From Neotamlana sargassicola (GTDB lineage Bacteria; Bacteroidota; Bacteroidia; Flavobacteriales; Flavobacteriaceae): a DNA stretch of 64,000 bases. A model generated the notes under the pieces. That model was given only the letters and a program-made list of their open reading frames with translations. It searched no databases and was not told where the DNA came from. The translations under genes and the position numbers were made by a program. Shown here one piece after another: positions 1 through 8,695 of this stretch (positions are counted from its first letter, which is position 1; each line of letters begins with the position of its first letter). The stretch spans positions 1-64,000 of the forward strand of contig NZ_JAJAPX010000002.1 of assembly GCF_020523965.1 (NCBI RefSeq), written 5' to 3'.

Positions 1-127
1 AGGAGTAACATGTGTAGGTATGGGGTCGCAATTAATTTCAAAAGAAATTGTAGCTAACCAAGATTTCGATACACTAACTAAAAAAGTGGCTAGTGCATTA
101 AGCATTATTAAAGACTTAAGAAAATAA
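1..127 (+). CDS. eda: Bifunctional KHG/KDPG aldolase, C-terminal end (partial)
   Basis: The window opens inside a gene; the visible 41 codons (frame from base 2, stop TAA at 125-127) read GVTCVGMGSQLISKEIV and onward. This resembles the C-terminal end of class I KHG/KDPG aldolases, where a VGMGS-type phosphate-binding turn is followed by a helix and a final lysine-rich helix. The family cleaves 2-keto-3-deoxy-6-phosphogluconate to pyruvate and glyceraldehyde 3-phosphate in Entner-Doudoroff and uronate catabolism in the cytoplasm. A TRAP transporter begins only 24 bases downstream, which fits a sugar-acid uptake and degradation operon. The catalytic lysine lies outside the window, so the call rests on the C-terminus and context. 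Confidence 0.75.
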   Translation, partial: GVTCVGMGSQLISKEIVANQDFDTLTKKVASALSIIKDLRK

Positions 128-151
128 AAAACAACCAAAACTAAACTAAAA

Positions 152-1123
152 ATGAGAAACCTGATATTATTTATAACAACTGTTTTTTTGTTTACGAGTT
201 GTGGTCAACTTAGCGAAAATAGAACAATAAAATTAGCTCACGGACTCGATGTTAACCACTCGGTTCATAAAGCTATGGTGAAAATGGGCGAAGATTTAGC
301 CGAAATATCAGGTGGTAAAATGCAAATTGAAATTTACCCAAGTCAGCAGTTAGGTACCGAGCGCGAATGTATTGAATTGTTACAAATAGGAAGCCTTGAT
401 ATGACTAAAGTTTCGGTGGGTGTAATGGAAAATTTTGCGCCGAGAATGAAAGTTTTCGGACTTCCATTTTTATTTAGAGATAAAGCTCATGTTAATCAAA
501 TTCTAGACGGAGCAATTGGTCAAGAATTGTTAGATGAAGGTACACAATATTGGCTTAAAGGTTTAGCCTATTACGATGCCGGAAGTCGTAGTTTTTATAC
601 CAAAGAAAAACCAGTAAACAATCCAGACGATTTAAAAGGCTTAAAAATCCGTGTAATGGAAAGTGTTACCGCCATGAATATGGTAAACAGTTTAGGAGGT
701 TCTGCAACACCAATTTCTTGGGGAGAATTATACACATCGTTGCAGCAAGGTGTTGTTGATGGTGCTGAAAACAATCCGCCAAGTTTTTACCTGTCTAGAC
801 ACTACGAAGTGTGTAAATATTACACCTTAGATGAACATACTGTATTACCAGACGTTTTAATTATTGGAACGCATATTTGGAACGATTTAAACGATCAAGA
901 AAAAAAATGGCTCCAAACTGCCGTTAATAACTCGGTTGTTTACCAAAGAAAATTATGGCACGAAGCCGAGCAAGAAGCACTCAACGAAGTGCAAAAGGCT
1001 GGTGTAGAAATTATATATCCAGACAAAACATTGTTTTCTGAAAAAGTTGAGGATGTTTACACCACTGTTAAAAAGGATAAAGATATGTATAGTTTAGTCC
1101 AACGCATTAAAAACACTAAATAA
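152..1123 (+). CDS. TRAP transporter substrate-binding lipoprotein, DctP family
   Basis: This 323-residue protein is the extracytoplasmic solute receptor of a tripartite ATP-independent periplasmic (TRAP) transporter. It starts with a hydrophobic signal ending in a lipobox (FTSC, Cys17), so it is probably a membrane-anchored lipoprotein rather than a free periplasmic protein. Family hallmarks are visible: the strand-helix around LKGLKIRVME with Arg167, which usually salt-bridges the substrate carboxylate, a second arginine at 146, and the VVDGAENNP segment near 202-210. The membrane subunits follow with a 1-base gap, so all three are co-transcribed. The upstream KDPG aldolase suggests a sugar-acid substrate such as a hexuronate; this is inference from context, not from the binding site. 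Confidence 0.93.
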   Translation: MRNLILFITTVFLFTSCGQLSENRTIKLAHGLDVNHSVHKAMVKMGEDLAEISGGKMQIEIYPSQQLGTERECIELLQIGSLDMTKVSVGVMENFAPRMKVFGLPFLFRDKAHVNQILDGAIGQELLDEGTQYWLKGLAYYDAGSRSFYTKEKPVNNPDDLKGLKIRVMESVTAMNMVNSLGGSATPISWGELYTSLQQGVVDGAENNPPSFYLSRHYEVCKYYTLDEHTVLPDVLIIGTHIWNDLNDQEKKWLQTAVNNSVVYQRKLWHEAEQEALNEVQKAGVEIIYPDKTLFSEKVEDVYTTVKKDKDMYSLVQRIKNTK

Positions 1124-1124
1124 G

Positions 1125-1586
1125 ATGGAATTAAGAAAAAAAATAGACAAAATTTTAGGCAATGCCTTAATAATCATCATGGGAGTGATGGTTATAAATG
1201 TACTTTGGCAAGTTTTTACCAGATTTGTTATGGGTACGCCAAGTTCGTTTACCGACGAGTTAGCACGGTATTTAATGATTTGGCTAGGCATTCTTGGTGC
1301 AGCCTATGTTTCTGGTCGTAATATGCATGTGGCAATCGATGTGTTACCCTTACGATCAAGCAGTAAAACGCAAAAGAAAATTAAACTATTAGTTTATATT
1401 TTAATAATTGTATTTGCTTTGTTAGCTATGGTAATTGGAGGTTCTCGATTGGTTTATATCACGTATATACTCGATCAGTTTTCGCCAGCGTTACAAATGC
1501 CATTGGCCGTGGTTTACGCCGCTATTCCCGTAAGTGGATTGTTGATTATTTATTACAAAGTTTCAGACATTAAAAACATTTTATAG
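1125..1586 (+). CDS. TRAP transporter small permease, DctQ family
   Basis: The 153-residue protein has four hydrophobic segments (about 12-32, 47-65, 84-106 and 125-145), the standard topology of the DctQ-type small subunit. The segment FTDELARYLMIWLGILGAAY, around residues 41-60, is the conserved DctQ motif containing the E-L-x-R-Y-L-x-I-W core. The small subunit packs against DctM and stabilises the sodium-driven elevator-type permease in the inner membrane. It lies between the binding protein and the large permease with 1-2 base gaps, so the three are translationally coupled. Confidence 0.92.
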   Translation: MELRKKIDKILGNALIIIMGVMVINVLWQVFTRFVMGTPSSFTDELARYLMIWLGILGAAYVSGRNMHVAIDVLPLRSSSKTQKKIKLLVYILIIVFALLAMVIGGSRLVYITYILDQFSPALQMPLAVVYAAIPVSGLLIIYYKVSDIKNIL

Positions 1587-1588
1587 CC

Positions 1589-2884
1589 ATGGAATATATA
1601 CCAATTATTGTTTTAGTATTAAGTTTTGTTGGGTTATTGGCTATAGGAATGCCAGTGGCTTGGAGTATTGCCATTTCATCGGTTTTAACCATGTTAGCTA
1701 GTATTCCTGCATTACCAGCATTTACAACTATATCGCAACGTATGGGTACAGGTTTAGATAGTTTTTCTTTACTAGCCATACCCTTTTTTGTGCTCTCGGG
1801 CCAACTCATGAACAAAGGCGGAATAGCTCATAGACTAATAGCCTTTGCTAAATCTCTTGTAGGTTCGTTACCTGGAGGTCTAGCACTTATAAATGTTATT
1901 GGGGCTATGCTAATGGGAGCTATTGCGGGTTCTGCAATGGCGTCGGCATCTGCTATGGGGAGTATTTTAGGGCCGGAAATGGAAAAAGAAGGCTATTCCA
2001 AAGAGTTTGGTGCGGCAGTTAATATTACCTCGTCTACCACAGGATTAATTATTCCGCCAAGTAATGTTTTAATCGTTTATTCTTTGGCAAGTGGTGGTGT
2101 ATCTATTGCTGCCTTATTTTTAGCGGGTTATATTCCTGGTATTTTAACGGGTTTATTTTTAATGATTGTAGCCATGTTTTGGGCTAAAAAGAAGAAATAT
2201 AAACTAGGAGAAAGAAGCTCGATAAAACAAGTTTTTAAAACATTTATTGATGCTGTACCAAGTTTATTTTTGCTAGTTATTGTAATTGGAGGTATTATTA
2301 CAGGTGTTTTTACAGCAACCGAAGCTTCAGCTATAGCGGTATTATACACATTAGTTTTAGGGTTTGCTTATAAAGAAATTTCACTTAAATCTTTACCAGA
2401 GATTTTATTAGATTCTTCTGCAACAACAGCTATTGTAATGTTATTAATTGGTGCTTCCATGAGTATGTCATGGGTTATGTCTTACGAAAATATTCCGCAA
2501 AACATTAGCTCACTTTTATTAGGTATAAGCGACAACAAAATCATCGTTTTACTTATTATAAATTTACTATTATTATTTGTAGGTATTTTTATGGATATAA
2601 CACCAGCGGTTCTCATATTTACACCAATATTTTTACCTGTGGTTACCAAGTTGGGTATGGATCCAATTCAATTTGGAATTATTATAGTGCTTAATTTATG
2701 TGTTGGGCTTTGTACACCACCGGTAGGTTCGGTGTTATTTGTTGGTGTTGGTGTGGCAAAAACAACCATTCAAAAGGTGATAAAACCTTTAATACCATTG
2801 TTTCTAGCGATGATTTTTGCTATGTTTTTAGTAACTTATTTTCCGCAGTTAACTTTATGGTTGCCTAAGTTATTTGGATTGTAA
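1589..2884 (+). CDS. TRAP transporter large permease, DctM family
   Basis: The 431-residue polytopic inner-membrane protein matches the usual DctM length and has about a dozen hydrophobic segments. Family signatures visible are GSAMASASAMGSILGPEM near 128-145, the following TSSTTGLIIPPSN turn, and the second inverted-repeat copy NLCVGLCTPPVGSVLF near residues 370-385, the PP-containing re-entrant hairpins that form the sodium and substrate sites. Together with DctQ and DctP it performs secondary, sodium-coupled uptake of an organic acid. The gene ends the operon; a strong hairpin with a T-run follows about 50 bases downstream. Confidence 0.95.
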   Translation: MEYIPIIVLVLSFVGLLAIGMPVAWSIAISSVLTMLASIPALPAFTTISQRMGTGLDSFSLLAIPFFVLSGQLMNKGGIAHRLIAFAKSLVGSLPGGLALINVIGAMLMGAIAGSAMASASAMGSILGPEMEKEGYSKEFGAAVNITSSTTGLIIPPSNVLIVYSLASGGVSIAALFLAGYIPGILTGLFLMIVAMFWAKKKKYKLGERSSIKQVFKTFIDAVPSLFLLVIVIGGIITGVFTATEASAIAVLYTLVLGFAYKEISLKSLPEILLDSSATTAIVMLLIGASMSMSWVMSYENIPQNISSLLLGISDNKIIVLLIINLLLLFVGIFMDITPAVLIFTPIFLPVVTKLGMDPIQFGIIIVLNLCVGLCTPPVGSVLFVGVGVAKTTIQKVIKPLIPLFLAMIFAMFLVTYFPQLTLWLPKLFGL

Positions 2885-2931
2885 TAAGCCGTTTTAAATA
2901 AGAATACATTTTCTGTAAGAAACAAAAATAT

Positions 2932-2962
2932 AACCGACTTAAGTTTTTAAGTCGGTTTTTTA
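2932..2962 (+). terminator. Rho-independent terminator of the TRAP operon
   Basis: An inverted repeat AACCGACTTAA / TTAAGTCGGTT is followed at once by a run of T residues. It lies between the dctM-like gene and the DoxX-like gene and should end the aldolase-TRAP transcript. Seen directly in sequence. Confidence 0.85.
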
Positions 2963-2973
2963 ATATTAATAAT

Positions 2974-3360
2974 ATGTTCAAAAATTTAACCAATAAAGGT
3001 CTTGCGGTAGCATTATTACAGTTGTCGTTTGGGATTAATTACTTTTTTCATGGTGTTGTTAGGTTGCCAAAGCTTAGTAAATTTGTTGCTGGAATGCAGG
3101 CTGGTTTTTCCGAAACACTATTGCCAGAATTATTTGTAACACCATTGGCTTACATAATTCCGTTTGCCGAAATAGCTATTGGTGCCTTATTAATAATTAA
3201 CAAGTTTGCAAAACAAACGATTATTGCGGCTTTTGTTTTAATGAATATTTTAGTAGTTGGCTCTTGTTTTGCAGAAAATTGGGCTAATGTTGGGCTTCAA
3301 ATGACTTATATTGGATTTTTATTTTTATTGCTTTTCTTTTTAAACGAAAAAGAAGCTTAA
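2974..3360 (+). CDS. DoxX-like small membrane protein
   Basis: This 128-residue protein has four predicted membrane segments (about 8-28, 55-78, 82-102 and 104-122), with short loops and a charged tail ending in NEKEA. The first helix with the FGINYFFHG motif and the G-x-x-L-I-I third helix resemble the DoxX/DoxD family of inner-membrane proteins, whose founding member is part of a thiosulfate:quinone oxidoreductase but most of whose members have no defined reaction. It sits alone between a terminator and the convergent AraC-type gene, whose stop codon is only 2 bases away. The physiological role is not evident. Confidence 0.7.
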   Translation: MFKNLTNKGLAVALLQLSFGINYFFHGVVRLPKLSKFVAGMQAGFSETLLPELFVTPLAYIIPFAEIAIGALLIINKFAKQTIIAAFVLMNILVVGSCFAENWANVGLQMTYIGFLFLLLFFLNEKEA

Positions 3361-3362
3361 TT

Positions 3363-4274
3363 TTAATTCATTCTATATTTTTCACGATATGCTTTTGGGC
3401 TAATGCCTGCCTTCTTTTTAAATAATCTTGAAAAGTACGGCGGATATTCAAAGCCTAATTCAAAAGCGACTTCAGATATGGTTTTACTTGGATTTAGCAA
3501 CCTATTCTTAGCTTCGTCAATTAAGTAGAGTTGTAAATGTTCGGTGGAAGTTTTTCCGGTTTCCTTTTTAAGCGTATCGCTTAAATAACGCTGTGAAACC
3601 GATAGTTTGTGCGCAATTTGTTCTATACTTGGAATACCATTTTCTTGAATTTCACCCGAATCAAAATAAATAGATAATTGCTTATTAAACTGTTCTAATA
3701 AGTCGTTTGATAATTCTTTGCGGTTTAAAAACTGCCTTTCGTAAAAGCGATTAGCATATTTTAATAGCGTGCTTAACTGCGAAATAATAATGTCCTTACT
3801 AAATTCGTCTTGATTGTTTTGGTATTCAATATTTATATTTTCTACTATGGATTCTATTTGTTTTTCTTCCTTCGGTGATAAATGAAGCGCTTCGTTTGCC
3901 GCGTAAGAAAAGAAACTATATTTTTTAATTTGATGTGCTAATTCTGTGCCTTTTAAAAAATCTTCATGAAAATTTATTGAAAACCCTTTTTGGTTGTAAA
4001 CTACACTTTCATCCCATTGCATCACTTGCCTTGGTGCAATAAAAATTAAAGCACCGTTGGTAAAATCGTATTTGGTTCGGCCATAATTTAAATCGCCTTT
4101 TATAATTTTTTTTAAACTAATGGAATAGCAATCGTTGGTAATGGGTGGCGAACTTTCTTTTGGGCAAGGTAAAAAACCATCGCCTGATGCCGTAAATACA
4201 CTAAACATAGGATGTTCTGGTCGTGGTAATTCCAGATAATCTAAATAAGCCGATAGTGTTTTAAAATGTTGCAT
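3363..4274 (-). CDS. AraC/XylS-family transcriptional regulator
   Basis: This 303-residue protein carries a C-terminal AraC-type double helix-turn-helix (about residues 205-300). The first HTH contains IEQIAHKLSVSQRYLS and the second contains ISEVAFELGFEYPPYFSRLF, both classic positions. The N-terminal 180 residues form a cupin-like sensing region of the type found in regulators of small oxidoreductase genes. The gene is the last of a - strand group of three (SDR, membrane protein, regulator) separated by 1 and about 26 bases, so it probably controls that same operon. The effector is unknown. Such AraC plus SDR pairs are common in Flavobacteriia. Confidence 0.9.
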   Translation of the reverse strand: MQHFKTLSAYLDYLELPRPEHPMFSVFTASGDGFLPCPKESSPPITNDCYSISLKKIIKGDLNYGRTKYDFTNGALIFIAPRQVMQWDESVVYNQKGFSINFHEDFLKGTELAHQIKKYSFFSYAANEALHLSPKEEKQIESIVENINIEYQNNQDEFSKDIIISQLSTLLKYANRFYERQFLNRKELSNDLLEQFNKQLSIYFDSGEIQENGIPSIEQIAHKLSVSQRYLSDTLKKETGKTSTEHLQLYLIDEAKNRLLNPSKTISEVAFELGFEYPPYFSRLFKKKAGISPKAYREKYRMN

Positions 4275-4275
4275 A

Positions 4276-4788
4276 TTAATTTTTAAGTTGGTTTTTAACG
4301 GCGATTAATTGTTTATTATAAGCATCGATTCTGCCATGTGCGGTGCCATCAATTAATAAAATAACTACGAGCATTGCAATAGTTGTAATCATACTTGCTC
4401 GCCAAATAGGCGTTTTTAAAAATATAATTAACAAGGCACATGTTGCTATAATTATTGGTATGGCAGTAAACACTACGTTTTTATATTCTTTTAAAGTGCT
4501 TTCGGCACGCTCAAGCTCTGCTTCAACAAAAGTAATAGCGTTGTTATTATAGGCTTTTTCAAATTGTTTTATTCTAGTTTTGTTGGTGTAAAATAATCCA
4601 AGTCCAATTGTTAAAAGTAGGGCTCCAGCAACTAAGGTTGGTATTATGTAAGCTTTAGCTATTTCGGTTTTTCCTAATTGCCAAAAACCAACACTTGCAA
4701 TTAGAAACAAAATGGCGAAAATTATAAAAAATCGGGTTGAGAACACTTCGGTTTTAGCCCAATCGGTAGCTATTTTTAAAATATCCAT
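4276..4788 (-). CDS. Hypothetical membrane protein with four membrane segments
   Basis: I do not recognise this 170-residue protein as a named family. It shows two N-terminal hydrophobic segments (about 20-38 and 48-68), a charged middle stretch rich in Glu and Ala (about 72-100) likely to be helical, and two C-terminal hydrophobic segments (about 103-122 and 130-147). It sits 1 base upstream of the AraC-type gene and just downstream of the SDR gene on the same strand, so the three are likely co-transcribed. Its role in that operon cannot be inferred from sequence alone. Confidence 0.7.
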   Translation of the reverse strand: MDILKIATDWAKTEVFSTRFFIIFAILFLIASVGFWQLGKTEIAKAYIIPTLVAGALLLTIGLGLFYTNKTRIKQFEKAYNNNAITFVEAELERAESTLKEYKNVVFTAIPIIIATCALLIIFLKTPIWRASMITTIAMLVVILLIDGTAHGRIDAYNKQLIAVKNQLKN

Positions 4789-4814
4789 AATTTAAGTTAT
4801 TGGTTTATTCAAAT

Positions 4815-5765
4815 TTAAACATTCCATTTTATACCTAATGCGTCTTCAGAAACAGTCCAAAGTTTTTGCATTACAGCTTTGTCTTTGGCGTGTGGTTCTA
4901 ATTTACATTCACCAACTGGTCCTGTCCAGTAATTTTTTCCTGTTGGCCCGTAAAACCCTGCTTGATCTAAATCGGGTTCTGTGGCACACATTAATTCTGG
5001 GTATGCGCCTCGTTCTGCCGATTGTACCATAGGTGTTAACTTCATAATTTGCCAAACAAAACGAGTTAATAAACTACCGCTGGTTTTAATTAACGATGTG
5101 CTTGAAGCCCCTGGGTGACAAGCATATGTTTTTACATTGGTTATTCCTGCTTGTTTTAATTTATCTTGTAGTTGGTAAGCCGTCATTATTTGCGCTAATT
5201 TACTTTGGCTATAAACACCGTTTGGATTGTAGTTTTTATCCCAGTTTAAATCGTCGAACTGAATGGTTTTTATTCCTAAGTTATAACCCATACTCCCAAC
5301 AGTTACAATGCGCCCGTTTGAGGCTTCAATTCTAGGAAAAAGCAATGCTTGTAATAAAAAATTGCTATAATGGTTTACACCCATTTGGCTTTCTAAACCA
5401 TCTACCGTAAAGGTTTGTTTAGGTACTTGTGCAATGGCAGCATTTAGCATTAAGGCATCTATTTGTGGTACGGTTTTAAGCACTTCTGCTGCGGCTTCTT
5501 TTACCGATTCTTGCGATGCTAAATCCATGCGAATATTAGTAACATTAATAGTATTACCAATTTCTTGTTTTAATGTGGCTATTGTGGCTTCTGCTTTTTG
5601 TATATTACGGTTAAGCATCACAACTTTTGCGCCTTTAGATAGTAATATTTTTGCAGCTTCAAAACCGGTACCGCTGGTTGTACCAGTTATAACAAATGTT
5701 TTTCCGCTTAAGTTTTTTATTCTGTCGGGTGTCCACCCTTTTTTTCCAAATTTAGTTGTACTCAT
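4815..5765 (-). CDS. Short-chain dehydrogenase/reductase family oxidoreductase
   Basis: The protein is 316 residues if started at the second codon (ATG at 5763-5765; the open frame begins at a GTG one codon earlier). It has the NAD(P)-binding TGTTSGTGFEAA glycine motif and RN pair at the end of strand 2, LMLNAAIA for the NNAG-like motif, a catalytic serine in VGSMGY and the YSQSKLAQ active site Tyr-x-x-x-Lys. The extended C-terminus and the YxxSK spacing resemble the WWOX/retinol dehydrogenase and protochlorophyllide-reductase-like branch of the SDR superfamily. It is first in the operon with the membrane protein and AraC-type regulator. The substrate is not predictable. Confidence 0.88.
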   Translation of the reverse strand: MSTTKFGKKGWTPDRIKNLSGKTFVITGTTSGTGFEAAKILLSKGAKVVMLNRNIQKAEATIATLKQEIGNTINVTNIRMDLASQESVKEAAAEVLKTVPQIDALMLNAAIAQVPKQTFTVDGLESQMGVNHYSNFLLQALLFPRIEASNGRIVTVGSMGYNLGIKTIQFDDLNWDKNYNPNGVYSQSKLAQIMTAYQLQDKLKQAGITNVKTYACHPGASSTSLIKTSGSLLTRFVWQIMKLTPMVQSAERGAYPELMCATEPDLDQAGFYGPTGKNYWTGPVGECKLEPHAKDKAVMQKLWTVSEDALGIKWNV

Positions 5766-5799
5766 CACCTAATTTTTTTAATGATTTAAAATAATAGGA

Positions 5800-5812
5800 C
5801 AAAGGTAACCTT
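5800..5812 (-). promoter_or_regulatory. Candidate promoter/operator of the SDR-AraC operon
   Basis: On the minus strand the bases at 5807-5800 read TACCTTTG, matching the Bacteroidota TAnnTTTG -7 box, 35 bases before the SDR start codon. It overlaps the perfect palindrome AAGGTAACCTT (5802-5812), which could be a regulator site. No clear -33 TTTG was found at the usual spacing. Confidence 0.4.
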
Positions 5813-5911
5813 GGAGTAGACGTTGCCACTTACACAATTTTTCGAATTATGTATACTTTTTGGTTGTAGTAGCTATTTTACAATGAATTGTGATTTGTAA
5901 AGCTGCGTGTT

Positions 5912-8095
5912 TTAGTAGCAATCACTTTTAATTTGCTGCTTATTTTGGTAGTAACTTAAAGGTTTGTTGTTGAATTTTGTAACAATATCTTCTAGCACAG
6001 CCAAAACACTTTTGTACATGGCAAGCGAGCCACAAACCATAATAATGCCATTGCCATATAATGTTTTTGCAATAGCTTCAGCATCATTTAAAAGAAGATC
6101 TTGCACGTATTGTTTCTCATTTTCGCGAGATAATGCTAAGTTAAATGTGTTTAATTTTTCAGATGAAATAAATCCATCAATGTCATTTTTATAAAGCTGA
6201 AATGAAGCCTCGGTACGCAAACCTAAATACAAATGCGTTGTTGTATTTTTATTTTGATTAAGCATGCCTAAAAAAGGAGCAACTCCGGTACCGTTTGCAA
6301 TCATTATAACTTTGGAAGCGTTTTTAGGAAAATGAAATGCTGAATTTTTTACCAAACGCGCTTTTATTTTTTCGTTTACTTCTGAAGTAAACAAAAACCC
6401 AGAGCCAAAACCGTTTTTATGAAGTTTTACACTTAATTGAATGTTGCCATTTACTTTTCCAATAGAGTACAACCGTTCGCAATGATCGTTTTTTGGGTAA
6501 ATAGCAAGCAAATCTCCAGAAGTGAACTTGTGATGTTTTTTGGGTTTAAAAGTGAGTAAAAACGTATCGTCGGTATTTGTTTTGGTTTTACTTAAAACCT
6601 TTATTTTTTTAAGTTGTTTGGGTTTTGTAGCTAAAGCCTGTTCTGCAATTTTAACAGGAATACCAGAAGCATCGCTCCATTGTGAGGTCCATTGGTTAAA
6701 AGCTTCAACCGATTTATCGTTAATGGTAAAAATAGGTAATAGTTGCTGGTGTTTTTGCTGAAGTGTTTTATCAACATCTATGGCAAATTTGCAAAAATCT
6801 GGATAAGCCAAAGCCCCGAAACCAACTACCGAAAATTTTAAATCGTCTTTTATATTTTCAGTTTTAAACTTTTTTAAGAATTGATTCGCGTTTGTTGGCG
6901 CTTCACCTTGGCCATAAGTTGCGGTTATTATTACCATTTGTTTGGCTTCAGGAAAATTGGTGAAGTCATTCATTTCGGTAATAAATGCTTTTTCACCTTT
7001 AGAAATTAGTGCTTTGTAAAATGCGTTAGCAAAAGTAAAAGTACTTCCGTTTTCCGAGCCAACAAGAATTATAATATCAGCCTTATCGGATTTGTATTTG
7101 TTTTTTATGCGCGTTTTTCGTCGGTTTAAAGTCATCGCGAAGCCCGAATAAATAAAAAACAGAATGTTTATTGAGGCAATAATTAAAATAACCGACCATA
7201 AAATACTGCCTTTTCCGGTATGCAGATTTAAACTTAGATTGGTAAAAATATTAACTAACGGTGTTTTAGTTTCACTTAAAACAGTGCCAGTAATTTGATT
7301 TATAAGAAGTTCTTTGGTTTTAAGTGTTAGCGTAAAATAATCTTCAACATCTGGAGAAAACGGAAATTCTATAGCTTTTACTTCGGAAAGTGGCGTGTTT
7401 TTAAATGCTTCAATTTCAGAAAGTTCAACTTTTGGTGTTTCAGAAACAGCATCAAAATCAATAGAATGTTCAGTTTTGTTTTCTGGAAGTAATTGAAACT
7501 TATCGAGCGATAAATACACACCAGTTGCTGTAATAATTAAAATAGGAATTAGCAACAAACGCCCTAAAACCACATGCCAATATTGGTTGAAATTATCGTT
7601 TACAATTTTGGCAAAAAACTGCTTAATACCACGTTGGCGTTTTAAAATTAAAACGGTTCCGGTAATGGCAATTAAAAACAATAAAAAGGAGCAAAGCCCA
7701 ACAAAAAAACGACCAACACTTTTTAAAAATAACGAACGATGTAAACTGGTTACCCATTGAAAAAACTTTGAAGGTTTTATTTCTTCGCCTAAAAATTGAG
7801 CGGTTTTTGGGTTAAAATAACCCTCTAAATTATCGCCATCTTCTGTAAAAACCGATGCGATAACAAAATCGTTATCATCAACTTTTATATCAATAATTTC
7901 CGGATAAGTTGCTTTAAAAACCGCAATGGTTTCAGCAACTGTAATGTTGTTAAGGTTTTCGGTGTTGTAGGGTTGAAGTTGTTCTGAAATAGGTTGAAAC
8001 CCCAGAATTATCCCGGTTACCGAAGCAAGTATTATAAAAACAAAAGAAGATACAGCCAAGGCTAAATGGCTGTATCTCCAAATGGAAATGGTCAT
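5912..8095 (-). CDS. PepSY membrane domain / flavodoxin / FAD-NAD(P)H reductase fusion
   Basis: This 727-residue protein joins three modules. Residues 1 to about 330 form a PepSY-associated membrane region with four helices (about 11-33, 132-152, 174-193 and 300-320) and PepSY-like extracytoplasmic segments. Residues about 343-480 are a flavodoxin domain with the FMN-binding SENGSTFTF loop. Residues about 495-727 form a ferredoxin-reductase-like module with FAD-binding ERLYSIG, the nucleotide motif IANGTGVAPFLGML and the VCGSLAMYKSV end. The architecture is that of sulfite-reductase-flavoprotein-like iron reductases that pass electrons from NAD(P)H across the inner membrane. It is the last gene of the operon divergent from a haem-type TonB receptor, so reduction of ferric iron or haem is a reasonable inference. 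Confidence 0.88.
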   Translation of the reverse strand: MTISIWRYSHLALAVSSFVFIILASVTGIILGFQPISEQLQPYNTENLNNITVAETIAVFKATYPEIIDIKVDDNDFVIASVFTEDGDNLEGYFNPKTAQFLGEEIKPSKFFQWVTSLHRSLFLKSVGRFFVGLCSFLLFLIAITGTVLILKRQRGIKQFFAKIVNDNFNQYWHVVLGRLLLIPILIITATGVYLSLDKFQLLPENKTEHSIDFDAVSETPKVELSEIEAFKNTPLSEVKAIEFPFSPDVEDYFTLTLKTKELLINQITGTVLSETKTPLVNIFTNLSLNLHTGKGSILWSVILIIASINILFFIYSGFAMTLNRRKTRIKNKYKSDKADIIILVGSENGSTFTFANAFYKALISKGEKAFITEMNDFTNFPEAKQMVIITATYGQGEAPTNANQFLKKFKTENIKDDLKFSVVGFGALAYPDFCKFAIDVDKTLQQKHQQLLPIFTINDKSVEAFNQWTSQWSDASGIPVKIAEQALATKPKQLKKIKVLSKTKTNTDDTFLLTFKPKKHHKFTSGDLLAIYPKNDHCERLYSIGKVNGNIQLSVKLHKNGFGSGFLFTSEVNEKIKARLVKNSAFHFPKNASKVIMIANGTGVAPFLGMLNQNKNTTTHLYLGLRTEASFQLYKNDIDGFISSEKLNTFNLALSRENEKQYVQDLLLNDAEAIAKTLYGNGIIMVCGSLAMYKSVLAVLEDIVTKFNNKPLSYYQNKQQIKSDCY

Positions 8096-8163
8096 ATCTT
8101 AATGTTTTAAGACTTATTTTTTGCGTTTGAAGCGATTATTAAAGCTTCAAACGTTTTAACGAT

Positions 8164-8643
8164 TTAATTTGGCATCATTCGAATGTAGCGAATAAAGCCT
8201 TTGCCTTCGTGTTTTGCTTTAATGTTTGCAGAAGTTAGCTCGAATTGAACATCTTCAACAATGTATTCATCATCTTCAACTGCAGTTTCAAAACGAATAC
8301 TGTATCCAGCATCAATTTTAGAATCTTCAATATTTATAACTTCAATAGCACGTTCGCCACCAGCAATAGTTTCACCCGTAATAGCGTCGATATTGTTACG
8401 TTTTTTTCCGTAGAATTTCCACCATTCTTCAACGGTGTTAAACCATTCATCATCATCACCTTTTACATATAAGGTTTCGTCGTATTCGCCTTCTGGATTA
8501 ATAAGCGAAATAACTACGTAAGCGCCATGACCTGTATAATTTGTCATTTGAATCATGCACTTGTATTTTGTAGATTCTGATGTTGTAAAAGCGACTAAGC
8601 TTAGCAATATTACACTTAAAAGCGTTATATATTTTAATTTCAT
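8164..8643 (-). CDS. DUF2271-like secreted protein
   Basis: The 159-residue protein has a clear N-terminal signal peptide (about 1-22) and a short beta-rich body. The segments NYTGHGAYVVISLINPEG, WWKFYGKKRNNIDAITGET and GYSIRFET resemble the DUF2271 family, whose members are periplasmic and regularly sit next to PepSY-domain proteins in iron-related loci. It is located 68 bases upstream of the PepSY reductase and follows the ankyrin gene on the same strand. I infer a periplasmic accessory role, possibly partnering the reductase; no catalytic residues are recognisable. Confidence 0.78.
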   Translation of the reverse strand: MKLKYITLLSVILLSLVAFTTSESTKYKCMIQMTNYTGHGAYVVISLINPEGEYDETLYVKGDDDEWFNTVEEWWKFYGKKRNNIDAITGETIAGGERAIEVINIEDSKIDAGYSIRFETAVEDDEYIVEDVQFELTSANIKAKHEGKGFIRYIRMMPN

Positions 8644-8695
8644 ATTCGTGTATTTTTTAAGATCCTGAAACGCGCTCAGGATGACTATATTTTAG

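Noticed and set aside
5434-5772. 112-codon frame antisense to the SDR oxidoreductase
   Set aside because: The - strand SDR has motif support; the antisense frame is a shadow.
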